NCBI RefSeq assembly: GCF_024494465.1
Contig: NZ_JAETXM010000033.1
Location: forward strand, 1 to 34,249
From: Bacillus sp. V3B
Lineage (GTDB): Bacteria > Bacillota > Bacilli > Bacillales > Cytobacillaceae
DNA: 34,249 nucleotides
Direction of reading: 5' to 3'
Part shown: piece by piece, positions 7,416 to 14,901 of the stretch
Numbering within the stretch: the first letter of the stretch is position 1
Layout of the letters: each line of letters starts with the position of its first letter
Notes under the pieces: model-generated
Databases searched by the model: none
What the model saw: the letters and a program-made list of their open reading frames with translations, nothing else
What the model was told of the DNA's origin: nothing
Program-made: the position numbers and the translations under genes

Positions 7416-10400
7416 CTATGAATTTACGACTTTCTCTCGAACCGCTTCACCCTTTAACAATTCTTTTATTTTCCGGTCCATTCTCTCAATTTCAGCCGAA
7501 GGATTCTTCCACCAATTTCTGCTCCAGATACGTTCTATTGTCCAACCTCTGCTTTCAAGATATTTTTGACGATAAACATCTCGTTCCTTGGCATTGGCTG
7601 AACTCTGATACATCGCACCATCACACTCGATTCCCAAAATATATCTCGAAGAATCTTGTGGATGGATAACGGCTAAATCAATTCGGTATTCTGACATCCC
7701 TACCTGGGTCGTTACCTCATATCCAAGGTTTCTTAATTGGCTATACACCTGCTCTTCGAATGGAGAATCAAAGTGCAATTCCTGATCTTGCACATGAGTA
7801 TCCACATTTTCATTGATTTCTTGCACGACAGCCTTGATTTGATCAACTTGAGCATTGGAAACAGCCCTTACATATTTCAAATAAGATTTCAGTAACTTGG
7901 GTCCCATTTGTTCAGTGTTGGCTACATTCAGTTCTTCAGGTTCAATACTAGAGACAACGATAATGCCTTCTTTTGCTCTTGTGATCGCCACATTAAGTCG
8001 ATTTTCTCCACCTTTTTGGTTTAACACTCCAAACCGATTATAAACCTTTCCTTCCTCATTCTTCGCATACCCGATAGAGAAAAGAATGATATCTCTTTCA
8101 TCCCCTTGAACATTTTCGATGTTTTTCACAAAGACTCTTTCATCAAGGTCTTTTATCATCATTTGATTATAGACTTTGTTAAATTCCAGATCTTCCTTTA
8201 ATGCTTTGTCCATTTGATCTTGTACTTTTGTTTGTTGCTTTGAATTAAATGTTATAATTCCAACCGTTTTCCCTGGTTGATTGATTAATATATCTTTTAA
8301 TACATTTACTACCTCTATTGCTTCAACTTCGTTAGACTGATTCATCCATCTACCATCGACTTTCTTCCATTTGATCGCAGGTGGATTTTTAAATGGAATC
8401 ACATTTGGAGCAATTTGTATATGTCCATTATAAAATGCGTGATTGGAATAATTGATAAGCTCCTCATATTTCGAACGATGATGCCATTGAAGGAGCTTTT
8501 CAGGAAATCTCCTCTTTGCCAAATTTAAAAGACTCATAGATTCGTCGAGATCGTATTCTTCCTCCTCCTCATCCTCGTTAACAACTGAAGATTGAAACAT
8601 ATTAAATGGTGGTAGCTGTTTTTCGTCACCCGCAATAATAACCTGTTTCCCTCGATAAATAGCAGGAATTCCACTTTCAACGGTACATTGAGAGGCTTCA
8701 TCAAAAATAACTAAATCAAATAATCCCTCTTGTAATGGAAAAATAGATGAAACCGTTTCAGGAGAAGCTAACCACATAGGCATGATATTCACTAAACTAT
8801 GTTCAGCAAAATGATTGACTAATTTACGTAACGACCAAACCTGCCTTTTCTTCCCTACCTGATGCTTTAGCTCTCTCATCCTTTTTGAATGGCTTGATTG
8901 AGCCATTTCGACTTTTTTCGTTAAGTGATGAATAAGATATTGAGCTGCGATTTTTCGTTTATCCTCAATAAGTGTTGCAAAGGATTCCCTAATCCTCGAG
9001 AATTCATTCGTAGAAATCTTTTGGACTTGCGGGTATTTTTTTTCCGTTTGGTCAATCCATTCGATATAAGCTGAGTTTTTCAATAAATGAACCCAATAAT
9101 CAGAAAGTGGCATTCCATTATTTGATGTTTTTTGCTGAAGCTGTAGAATCACTTTTTTCTCAAGTTCGGAACAATGATTCCAATATACATCCATTTGCTG
9201 TAGTTCTTCAAAATCACGATGAAAAGATTCTATTATTCTATCTAATTCATTTAATGGAATATCTCCTTCTGAAATTCTATTTTTGAATTCTTCTATTTTT
9301 GAATCCTTAAGATATTTTTTTAGTTTTTCTATTTCTCCAACCATTTTTTTCGTCACTTCGCCTAACTGATACATAAGAATTAAAGTCTTCTTAAGAGTAA
9401 GCCATTCTGCAGAAATGATTCCTTTAAATTTTCGACCATGAAGCAATTCTTCAATAATATTCTTACCAGAAAAAGAAGTCCACCACCGTAACCTTAAACC
9501 TTGTAATGCACTTTTATGACCCTCCTCTAAATCAGGATAAATCTTGTCTAATTTGTCTTCTATTGACCAGATGTATGCAGGAGTCATTTTTTCATGATCT
9601 AACGAATCCAGATATTTAGATGCTTTCTTTGCTTGATCAATTAAGTCATTTAACAACTCGGTTGCTTCAAGCTTTTCTTTCACATTAAAATTTGCAAACG
9701 TTTTTCGTTCTTTTAATGGATACTCCCTGTCACAAAATCGGTCAAACCATTCAGCATAGGTATACACTTTCTCTGAAACATCCATTAACCTATCCTTATT
9801 TAATGAAGGCAGTATTTCATGTAAATCAATCATTTGATTTGTATCCTCTACTGGCTTTGCCATGCCATACAAATCATATAATCTCAATCCAAATCCCTGA
9901 TACTCATATAAAGCTTCTGCGATACTGTTCAACAATTCCTCTTGCGTATGTAATTTATTGGAAGCAGCGACGAATTGATGACGAGCATTTTCAAAGGAAA
10001 CTTGATTTTGATCCAGTACGCCTTCTATCTGCGCATAAAGCTTTTCTCTGTCGCTCTTTTCATCATGGACGAGTGCAACATGGTTACTCAGGCCCAAACT
10101 ATCTAGTCGTTGATAGACAACATCTAACGCAGCAGGCTTTTTACAAACGACTAGTACTTTCTTTTCTTGATGAAGAGCATCCGCAATTAAATTCACAATG
10201 ACTTGTGACTTTCCGGTTCCTGGTGGTCCATGAACAACCAGCCCTTTTTTATAACGTGCTTCCTTCAATATTTCTTCCTGTGATCCATCTGCTTGTAATA
10301 GGGTCAAAATGTCTAAATCCTGATTAGGATCAGGTTCTGTACTTAATGGTTTCCCATTATGATCGAGCTCAATATCTAGAGGTTCAATCAATTCACCTAC

Positions 10401-11171
10401 TAAAGATAGACGATTGTCATTGGATAAGGTGATGAGCTCCTCATAATCTTTCACTAAAGATGACTCACCTTGGGGGAAATTTCCGATCACTGCATTTTCC
10501 AATAAGGTAAGCTGAGCAACTGGAGGTTCTTCCTCTTTTTTATATTCTTTGAGTGGAGCGATTCCTTGCCCGGTAAAGGAAACATTCATTTCATATTCTT
10601 TTAAAAAGGAAATCCAGTCAAGGTAGTTATCATTTGCTGCCTTTTCAGCTGCCTGTTCAAAAAACTCTTTTGCAAACGATACGTTATTTAGCTTTTTAAA
10701 GGCTAAAAACAGGGTACGATTGATTTGAGGATCCGCTTCATCCAATTTGAGAACCCATTTTTGTGAAGTCGTATTGTTTTTTTCAAGTCTTACTGGATAA
10801 AGGAATAATGGTGCTTGAAAAAATGTTCCATCAGAGAATGTTCCTGATAAAAAAGGAAAACCCAAATAGAAGTCATGGATTCCTGTTTCTTTTTCAATGT
10901 CTTTTATATTTCTAAATAAATCAGTCAGTTTTTTTGAAAGGAGCATGGAAGATTCATCGTTGATTTTTGGCTTTAATAAGGTAATTTCATTTTTAGATTG
11001 GCTAATGACCTGTTCAACGATTGAAGCACTGACGATTTCTTCATTGGATAACTGGTCTAGCTCGGTTAAATCAAAGCTCCATTTATTATAAAGTTTCAAC
11101 AATCGTATGGAGCGATTGCTCCGACTAATATTATTGAGTTTATCCCTCATATGAATCAATTGATCTTTCAT
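7416..11171 (-). CDS. DUF4011-type SF1 helicase with C-terminal Vsr/DUF559-like nuclease
   Basis: This is a 1251-residue multidomain protein. The N-terminal roughly 280 residues match the DUF4011 type (LLKLYNK start, GFPFLSG near 104). An SF1 helicase core follows: Walker A GPPGTGKS (315-322), a long helical insertion (about 400-780), Walker B FDEAS (823-827), GDEKQLPP (848-855), HHRSKYEEL (897-905), VQGDERDIILFS (1021-1032) and RLNVAITRAKE (1058-1068). The C-terminus (about 1134-1235) is a PD-(D/E)XK-like nuclease with D1165, E1182 and D1184 (IECDG), RDVYRQKYL and RIWSRNWW, as in DUF559/MTES_1575 and Vsr-like domains. AGAGGTTTAAGA precedes the ATG. Single-gene helicase-Vsr proteins with DUF4011 have been reported as anti-phage systems (I recall the label Hhe). 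It stands alone between terminators, fitting a self-contained defence gene; activity is not proven. Confidence 0.85.
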   Translation of the reverse strand: MKDQLIHMRDKLNNISRSNRSIRLLKLYNKWSFDLTELDQLSNEEIVSASIVEQVISQSKNEITLLKPKINDESSMLLSKKLTDLFRNIKDIEKETGIHDFYLGFPFLSGTFSDGTFFQAPLFLYPVRLEKNNTTSQKWVLKLDEADPQINRTLFLAFKKLNNVSFAKEFFEQAAEKAANDNYLDWISFLKEYEMNVSFTGQGIAPLKEYKKEEEPPVAQLTLLENAVIGNFPQGESSLVKDYEELITLSNDNRLSLVGELIEPLDIELDHNGKPLSTEPDPNQDLDILTLLQADGSQEEILKEARYKKGLVVHGPPGTGKSQVIVNLIADALHQEKKVLVVCKKPAALDVVYQRLDSLGLSNHVALVHDEKSDREKLYAQIEGVLDQNQVSFENARHQFVAASNKLHTQEELLNSIAEALYEYQGFGLRLYDLYGMAKPVEDTNQMIDLHEILPSLNKDRLMDVSEKVYTYAEWFDRFCDREYPLKERKTFANFNVKEKLEATELLNDLIDQAKKASKYLDSLDHEKMTPAYIWSIEDKLDKIYPDLEEGHKSALQGLRLRWWTSFSGKNIIEELLHGRKFKGIISAEWLTLKKTLILMYQLGEVTKKMVGEIEKLKKYLKDSKIEEFKNRISEGDIPLNELDRIIESFHRDFEELQQMDVYWNHCSELEKKVILQLQQKTSNNGMPLSDYWVHLLKNSAYIEWIDQTEKKYPQVQKISTNEFSRIRESFATLIEDKRKIAAQYLIHHLTKKVEMAQSSHSKRMRELKHQVGKKRQVWSLRKLVNHFAEHSLVNIMPMWLASPETVSSIFPLQEGLFDLVIFDEASQCTVESGIPAIYRGKQVIIAGDEKQLPPFNMFQSSVVNEDEEEEEYDLDESMSLLNLAKRRFPEKLLQWHHRSKYEELINYSNHAFYNGHIQIAPNVIPFKNPPAIKWKKVDGRWMNQSNEVEAIEVVNVLKDILINQPGKTVGIITFNSKQQTKVQDQMDKALKEDLEFNKVYNQMMIKDLDERVFVKNIENVQGDERDIILFSIGYAKNEEGKVYNRFGVLNQKGGENRLNVAITRAKEGIIVVSSIEPEELNVANTEQMGPKLLKSYLKYVRAVSNAQVDQIKAVVQEINENVDTHVQDQELHFDSPFEEQVYSQLRNLGYEVTTQVGMSEYRIDLAVIHPQDSSRYILGIECDGAMYQSSANAKERDVYRQKYLESRGWTIERIWSRNWWKNPSAEIERMDRKIKELLKGEAVREKVVNS

Positions 11172-11353
11172 TCTTAAACCTCTTTCTATTTATCCCATAT
11201 CTATGAGTATCACGATATTTTAAAAAGAATATTTTTCATAATCATAAATGTAAGAAGCCTTGTATATATGCTCTAAAATATTATATCAGATAATGGTATG
11301 TATCATATAAAACACTGGAAGATACATGTTGTTATGAGCTCTTAATAAAAAAA

Positions 11354-11387
11354 CAATGCATTTCACCATTGAAGGCGAAATGCATTG
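11354..11387 (-). terminator. Strong minus-strand terminator upstream of the helicase gene
   Basis: CAATGCATTTC (11354-11364) and GAAATGCATTG (11377-11387) form an 11-bp stem with a 12-nt loop. On the minus strand it is followed by TTTTTTTATT. It insulates the helicase gene from transcription coming from the serine dehydratase side. Confidence 0.75.
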
Positions 11388-11452
11388 CTTAACTATGGAC
11401 GGAATATTATTAAAAAGGATCTATAGAGTTCCAAAAATATTTCTTTTATAAT

Positions 11453-11583
11453 GGCTGTGTTAAACAATAGTGTTGATGGTCAAATGCCCATTGGTGCACG
11501 CGTCCATTAAGTTATTCCAGGGAATAAAACACATGGCCACGCACACCAATGGGCATTTATCAACAATAACCTTTAACACAGCC
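11453..11583. mobile_element. 131-bp MITE with 8-bp target duplication
   Basis: The element starts GGCTGTGTTAAA (11453-11464) and ends TTTAACACAGCC (11572-11583), a perfect 12-bp terminal inverted repeat. TTTATAAT occurs directly on both sides (11445-11452 and 11584-11591), an exact 8-bp target duplication. Inside, TGTTGAT/ATCAACA and AAATGCCCATTGGTG (11482-11496) with CACCAATGGGCATTT (11544-11558) make the whole element foldable. There is no transposase inside. GG-starting ends and 8-bp duplications suit mobilisation by an ISL3- or IS1595-type transposase elsewhere. The intact duplication suggests a fairly recent insertion. Confidence 0.88.
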
Positions 11584-11693
11584 TTTATAATAGAAAAGCC
11601 CTGTCCCTACCTTTACAATATTATTCTAACTGTTAGGGCACCACTGAACCTCTGTACGATAATTTCGACAGGTTCAAAGTTACTCATGCAAAT

Positions 11694-11722
11694 AACCGAA
11701 CAGTAACTGTGACTGTTCGGTT
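11694..11722. terminator. Hairpin after the serine dehydratase gene
   Basis: AACCGAACAGT (11694-11704) pairs with ACTGTTCGGTT (11712-11722) around a 7-nt loop, 13 bases after the stop of the gene at 11736. Its T-tract is poor on both strands. Its core is nearly the same as the hairpin at 4977-4999. Confidence 0.5.
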
Positions 11723-11735
11723 TATGTTTACTTAT

Positions 11736-13298
11736 TTATTTAGTTTGAACTAGGATAATTTCGTCAATAATTGGAATTTCCCTTTTTAGTGAATCGAGGA
11801 GACTCTCTTCAACCTTATTGTCAATTTCACAAATGGTGATTGCAGCACCATTGATTTTTGACCGTTCATTAGACATGCGGGCGATGTTAAACCCATGTTG
11901 AAAAAGAATTCCCGATAATTCAGCAATAACTCCTTTATTGTCATTATGACGGATCACAAGTGTTGGCCGTTCTCCTGAAAATTTTAATGGATAATCATTG
12001 AATTCTTGAACCTCTACTTTACCACCACCTAAAGAACTAGCCAATACCTTTACAGTTCGTGTTGCACCTGTCAATTCTACGAGTACCGTATTAGGGTGAT
12101 AGCTTCCAAGCACCCGTTTCGTGAATTCATATTGCAAGCCACTTTCTTCAGCAATCCCTTTAGCATTTGGAATGCCATCGTCCATTGTTGATAATCCAAG
12201 AACACCTGCTAATAGCGCTAAGTCTGTTCCGTGACCTTGATAGGTTTTGGCAAAAGAGCCCATCAGGGAGAATCTGACAAATAGAGGTTTTTCATTTAAA
12301 AGCTGGTGGGCAATATTACCGATTCGAACAGCCCCAGCTGTATGTGAACTCGAAGGGCCAACCATTATAGGACCAATGATTTCATAGGCACTTTGGTATT
12401 TTGCTGGTCCAGATCCACTTGTTTTTTGCCCGAGAATCTGCTCTTTTAATTTTTGCCCTGTCGGAGTTCCAGCAAGACCGCCTATTCCAGTTTCTCTCAA
12501 CGATTCAGGCATTTGCTGCCCAACTTCATGCATCACATGGATCACTTCATCTGGAGGAATGATGCTGGCTACCCCAGCTAAAGCCATATCTGCTGCCGCT
12601 TGGGCGGTAATAGCATGTAAACCGTTGCGAATAATACACGGGATTTCCACTAGCCCAGCAACAGGGTCACAAACCAATCCTAGTGAATTTTTCAAAGCGA
12701 TACCAACCGCATTTCCAACCTGCCCCGGTGTTCCACCAGCTAGCTCAACTAATGTACCTGCAGCCATAGCAGTTGCTGATCCAATTTCAGCCTGACATCC
12801 ACCGGCAGCCCCTGATATCGAAGCTTTATTGGCAATGACTACGCCGAGTGCGGAAGCAGTGAAGATCGACTGTACAATCTGTTCACGAGTAAATAGTCCG
12901 CTGTCAAGGGCATGAACCAGTACAGCTGGCAAGATTCCCGCTGAACCAGCTGTTGGTGTCGCCACAATCCTCCCCATTGCCGCATTTACTTCTGATACCG
13001 CAAGCGCATTTGCCGCGGTATTTAATGTGGAAGGATTGACAAAGGTATTCCCATTTTTGGCATACAGATATAGCCGGTTTCCATCTCCTCCCGTTAAACC
13101 TGTACGGGACATAACAGGATTCATTGTGCCTTTGCGGACAGCCTCCTCCATGACCGTCAATTGTTCCGACATTTTTTCAATAATCGTCTCCCGAGGAAAA
13201 CCTTTCAGTTCTACCTCTGTTTTTATCATCAATTCCGAAATGATTGTTTTCTCCTGCTCTGCCAATTCAATTAATTCTTTCAAACTTGTAAATGACAT
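11736..13298 (-). CDS. Iron-sulfur L-serine ammonia-lyase, alpha-beta fusion
   Basis: This enzyme deaminates L-serine to pyruvate and ammonia using a [4Fe-4S] cluster. The 520 residues hold both parts of the bacterial enzyme. Residues 1-290 match the alpha subunit (GRIVATPTAGSAGILPAVL; candidate cluster ligands C168 in GGCQAEIGSA, C210 in VCDPVAG and C221 in IPCIIRN). Residues 300-520 match the beta subunit (IIGPIMVGPSSSHTAGAVRIG) with a C-terminal ACT domain (VIRHNDNKGVIAELSGIL). B. subtilis has these as separate sdaAB and sdaAA genes, and E. coli SdaA has the order beta-alpha, so this alpha-beta fusion is permuted relative to E. coli. AAAGGAGTGATAAC precedes the ATG. It is a lone gene; the ACT domain may sense an amino acid. 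Confidence 0.92.
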   Translation of the reverse strand: MSFTSLKELIELAEQEKTIISELMIKTEVELKGFPRETIIEKMSEQLTVMEEAVRKGTMNPVMSRTGLTGGDGNRLYLYAKNGNTFVNPSTLNTAANALAVSEVNAAMGRIVATPTAGSAGILPAVLVHALDSGLFTREQIVQSIFTASALGVVIANKASISGAAGGCQAEIGSATAMAAGTLVELAGGTPGQVGNAVGIALKNSLGLVCDPVAGLVEIPCIIRNGLHAITAQAAADMALAGVASIIPPDEVIHVMHEVGQQMPESLRETGIGGLAGTPTGQKLKEQILGQKTSGSGPAKYQSAYEIIGPIMVGPSSSHTAGAVRIGNIAHQLLNEKPLFVRFSLMGSFAKTYQGHGTDLALLAGVLGLSTMDDGIPNAKGIAEESGLQYEFTKRVLGSYHPNTVLVELTGATRTVKVLASSLGGGKVEVQEFNDYPLKFSGERPTLVIRHNDNKGVIAELSGILFQHGFNIARMSNERSKINGAAITICEIDNKVEESLLDSLKREIPIIDEIILVQTK

Positions 13299-13363
13299 GT
13301 TATCACTCCTTTAAAAAAGACCGTTCCCTTGCAGCAAGCATAAGAACTGTTCCTTTGTTCGCT

Positions 13364-13894
13364 TTACCAGCCATATTGGTCCGGATCTTCTCCATGTTCT
13401 TCAAGAATTCTCGGTGCAGCGTTTTCTTCATCTTCAATGATTTTCAATACTTGGATATCAAATTCCCACTCATCTCCGAAATCAAATAAATAGAGGAAAC
13501 CCTGTCCTTCATATAAATTCAAATCGCCAATTTCCGCTTCGTTCACATATGGTCCAAAGTTGTCCATCGGAGCATTATAGCAGTTTTCACCGTATTTTTT
13601 GCCATCCATATAGAAAGTATACAGATGATCATCGTCAAAATGAAACGCTCTCTGAATTAAATAATGCAAATCTAGTAAAGTATGTGTGCTTGATACTTGA
13701 AGGACTCTCCAACAGGATGATCTGAGTTTCACTTTGAAGAGGTACGTTCCCGCTATTGAAGAAGGCGGACTCTTTTTTAATGTCGTGGTGAGTTCCCCAT
13801 TTGGAAATAACGGAGTCAGTAATTCGACCAGTGATTTAGTCTCTTTCTCTTCTTCTACCGTTACATTTTGCATCTTATCCGAAAAGTCCAACAA
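13364..13894 (-). CDS. Plasmid pRiA4b ORF-3 family protein, possibly 5'-truncated
   Basis: Residues from about 45 to the end form the pRiA4b ORF-3 (TnpR-like passenger) domain: FKVKLRSSCWRVLQV, LLDLHYLIQRAFHFDDDHLYTFYM and YLFDFGDEWEFDIQVLKI. The domain appears complete, and its biochemical role is unknown. The listed start is a TTG without a ribosome site. The frame stays open and protein-like (DDFQEQFFDFFASLL) up to a TAA at 13946-13948 with no start codon. Longer members of this family have extra N-terminal sequence, so the 5' end may have been lost. An ATG at 13873 is another, weakly supported start. It lies between the serine dehydratase and a histidine phosphatase, all on the minus strand. 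Confidence 0.72.
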   Translation of the reverse strand: MLDFSDKMQNVTVEEEKETKSLVELLTPLFPNGELTTTLKKSPPSSIAGTYLFKVKLRSSCWRVLQVSSTHTLLDLHYLIQRAFHFDDDHLYTFYMDGKKYGENCYNAPMDNFGPYVNEAEIGDLNLYEGQGFLYLFDFGDEWEFDIQVLKIIEDEENAAPRILEEHGEDPDQYGW

Positions 13895-13974
13895 ACTTGC
13901 AAAAAAATCAAAAAATTGTTCTTGAAAATCATCTTGAACATGAAATTAAGCAGTTTCAATTATATAACTAATTT

Positions 13975-14634
13975 CTATTGATTAAACGAAACAACTTTGA
14001 AATTACTTCCTGAATATTCTAAAACAGAAACACTAGAATTGTTTATTTTCCCTTCAAAATTAACCCCATCCGAAAACTTATCAATCACATTTCTTATGAT
14101 AACACCATGAGTTACAAGTAAAATGTTTTCGTTATTACTTTCGCTTTTTGATACGATTTCATTTAACCCAATTTCAATCCGTTCCCAGATTTCACGATAA
14201 TTCTCTGCATGATGAAAGGGGTCTGAATTTTTTATGAAATTCAGTACTTCTTCATTACTATGGTTTTGAAAAATTTCAACCCCTCTATTATAATGATAAC
14301 CATTGTCTTGGGCTATCTTTCTCAAAGCTTCCTCCAAATATTCTCCTTCAAAGCCCCCAAAAAAAGCTTCTCTAAACGCTTTTCTTTTATTTATTTCCAA
14401 ATCATGGTTGTGATAATTTTGTTGAAGTATTAACTTAGCTGTTTCAACGGTTCTTCCTAAATCACTCGAATACACGCGATTAAACGGAACGGTCGCCAAT
14501 CTTTTACCAGATTCGATTGCTGTCACTTTTCCTTCTTCTGTTAGAGGACTATCCGCCCATCCCTGCATCTTTTTATATCTATTTAAATAGGTTTCACCAT
14601 GTCTTACTAAAAATAAATTGATTTTATGTTCCAT
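13975..14634 (-). CDS. Histidine phosphatase (phosphoglycerate mutase-like) family protein
   Basis: The 219-residue enzyme has the RHGET motif at residues 11-15 (phospho-acceptor His12), the second arginine/serine region VYSSDLGRTVETA and the second catalytic histidine in LLVTHGVIIRNV. The acid/base glutamate is probably in FREAFFGGFEGE. These enzymes hydrolyse phosphomonoesters; the substrate varies widely and cannot be told here. GGGAGGTAATTAG before the ATG supports the start. It is a soluble, apparently single gene, ending close to the pRiA4b-type gene. Confidence 0.88.
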   Translation of the reverse strand: MEHKINLFLVRHGETYLNRYKKMQGWADSPLTEEGKVTAIESGKRLATVPFNRVYSSDLGRTVETAKLILQQNYHNHDLEINKRKAFREAFFGGFEGEYLEEALRKIAQDNGYHYNRGVEIFQNHSNEEVLNFIKNSDPFHHAENYREIWERIEIGLNEIVSKSESNNENILLVTHGVIIRNVIDKFSDGVNFEGKINNSSVSVLEYSGSNFKVVSFNQ

Positions 14635-14838
14635 CTAATTACCTCCCACCTTCATTAGTTTATACCCTTTTATAAACCTTTCTCAACAAATTAACTTTGG
14701 TGGAAAGTACATTTTTATCTTTTAATCTAAAATTCTTCATCAACTACACTTTTAAAGGAATCATCGGCTTTTATAATAAATAGAGATTTTCCCTAAGACG
14801 TTCATTTGAGGAACTTTGTGTAACTGGTTTTTAAACGA

Positions 14839-14867
14839 ATATACGATTTTAGTTATTTTCGCACATT
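14839..14867 (+). repeat. 29-bp direct repeat, left border of cad module
   Basis: The segment ends in TTTTCGCACATT and matches 18077-18105 at 24 of 29 positions, same orientation. The copies lie just outside the cadA terminator and just outside the repressor promoter. Confidence 0.5.
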
Positions 14868-14872
14868 AAAAA

Positions 14873-14891
14873 GACCACCAAATTGGTGGTC
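14873..14891 (-). terminator. Terminator of the cad operon
   Basis: GACCACCA (14873-14880) pairs with TGGTGGTC (14884-14891) around a 3-nt loop. On the minus strand the stem is followed by TTTTTAA. It lies 10 bases after the CadA stop codon. Confidence 0.82.
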
Positions 14892-14901
14892 GATAATATA
14901 T

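Noticed and set aside
9692-10201. 169-codon plus-strand ORF within the helicase gene
   Set aside because: Antisense shadow of conserved helicase motifs; composition and lack of a start signal argue against it.
11470-11706. 78-codon plus-strand ORF over the MITE
   Set aside because: It is explained by the inverted-repeat element, has no ribosome site, and runs through the dehydratase hairpin.
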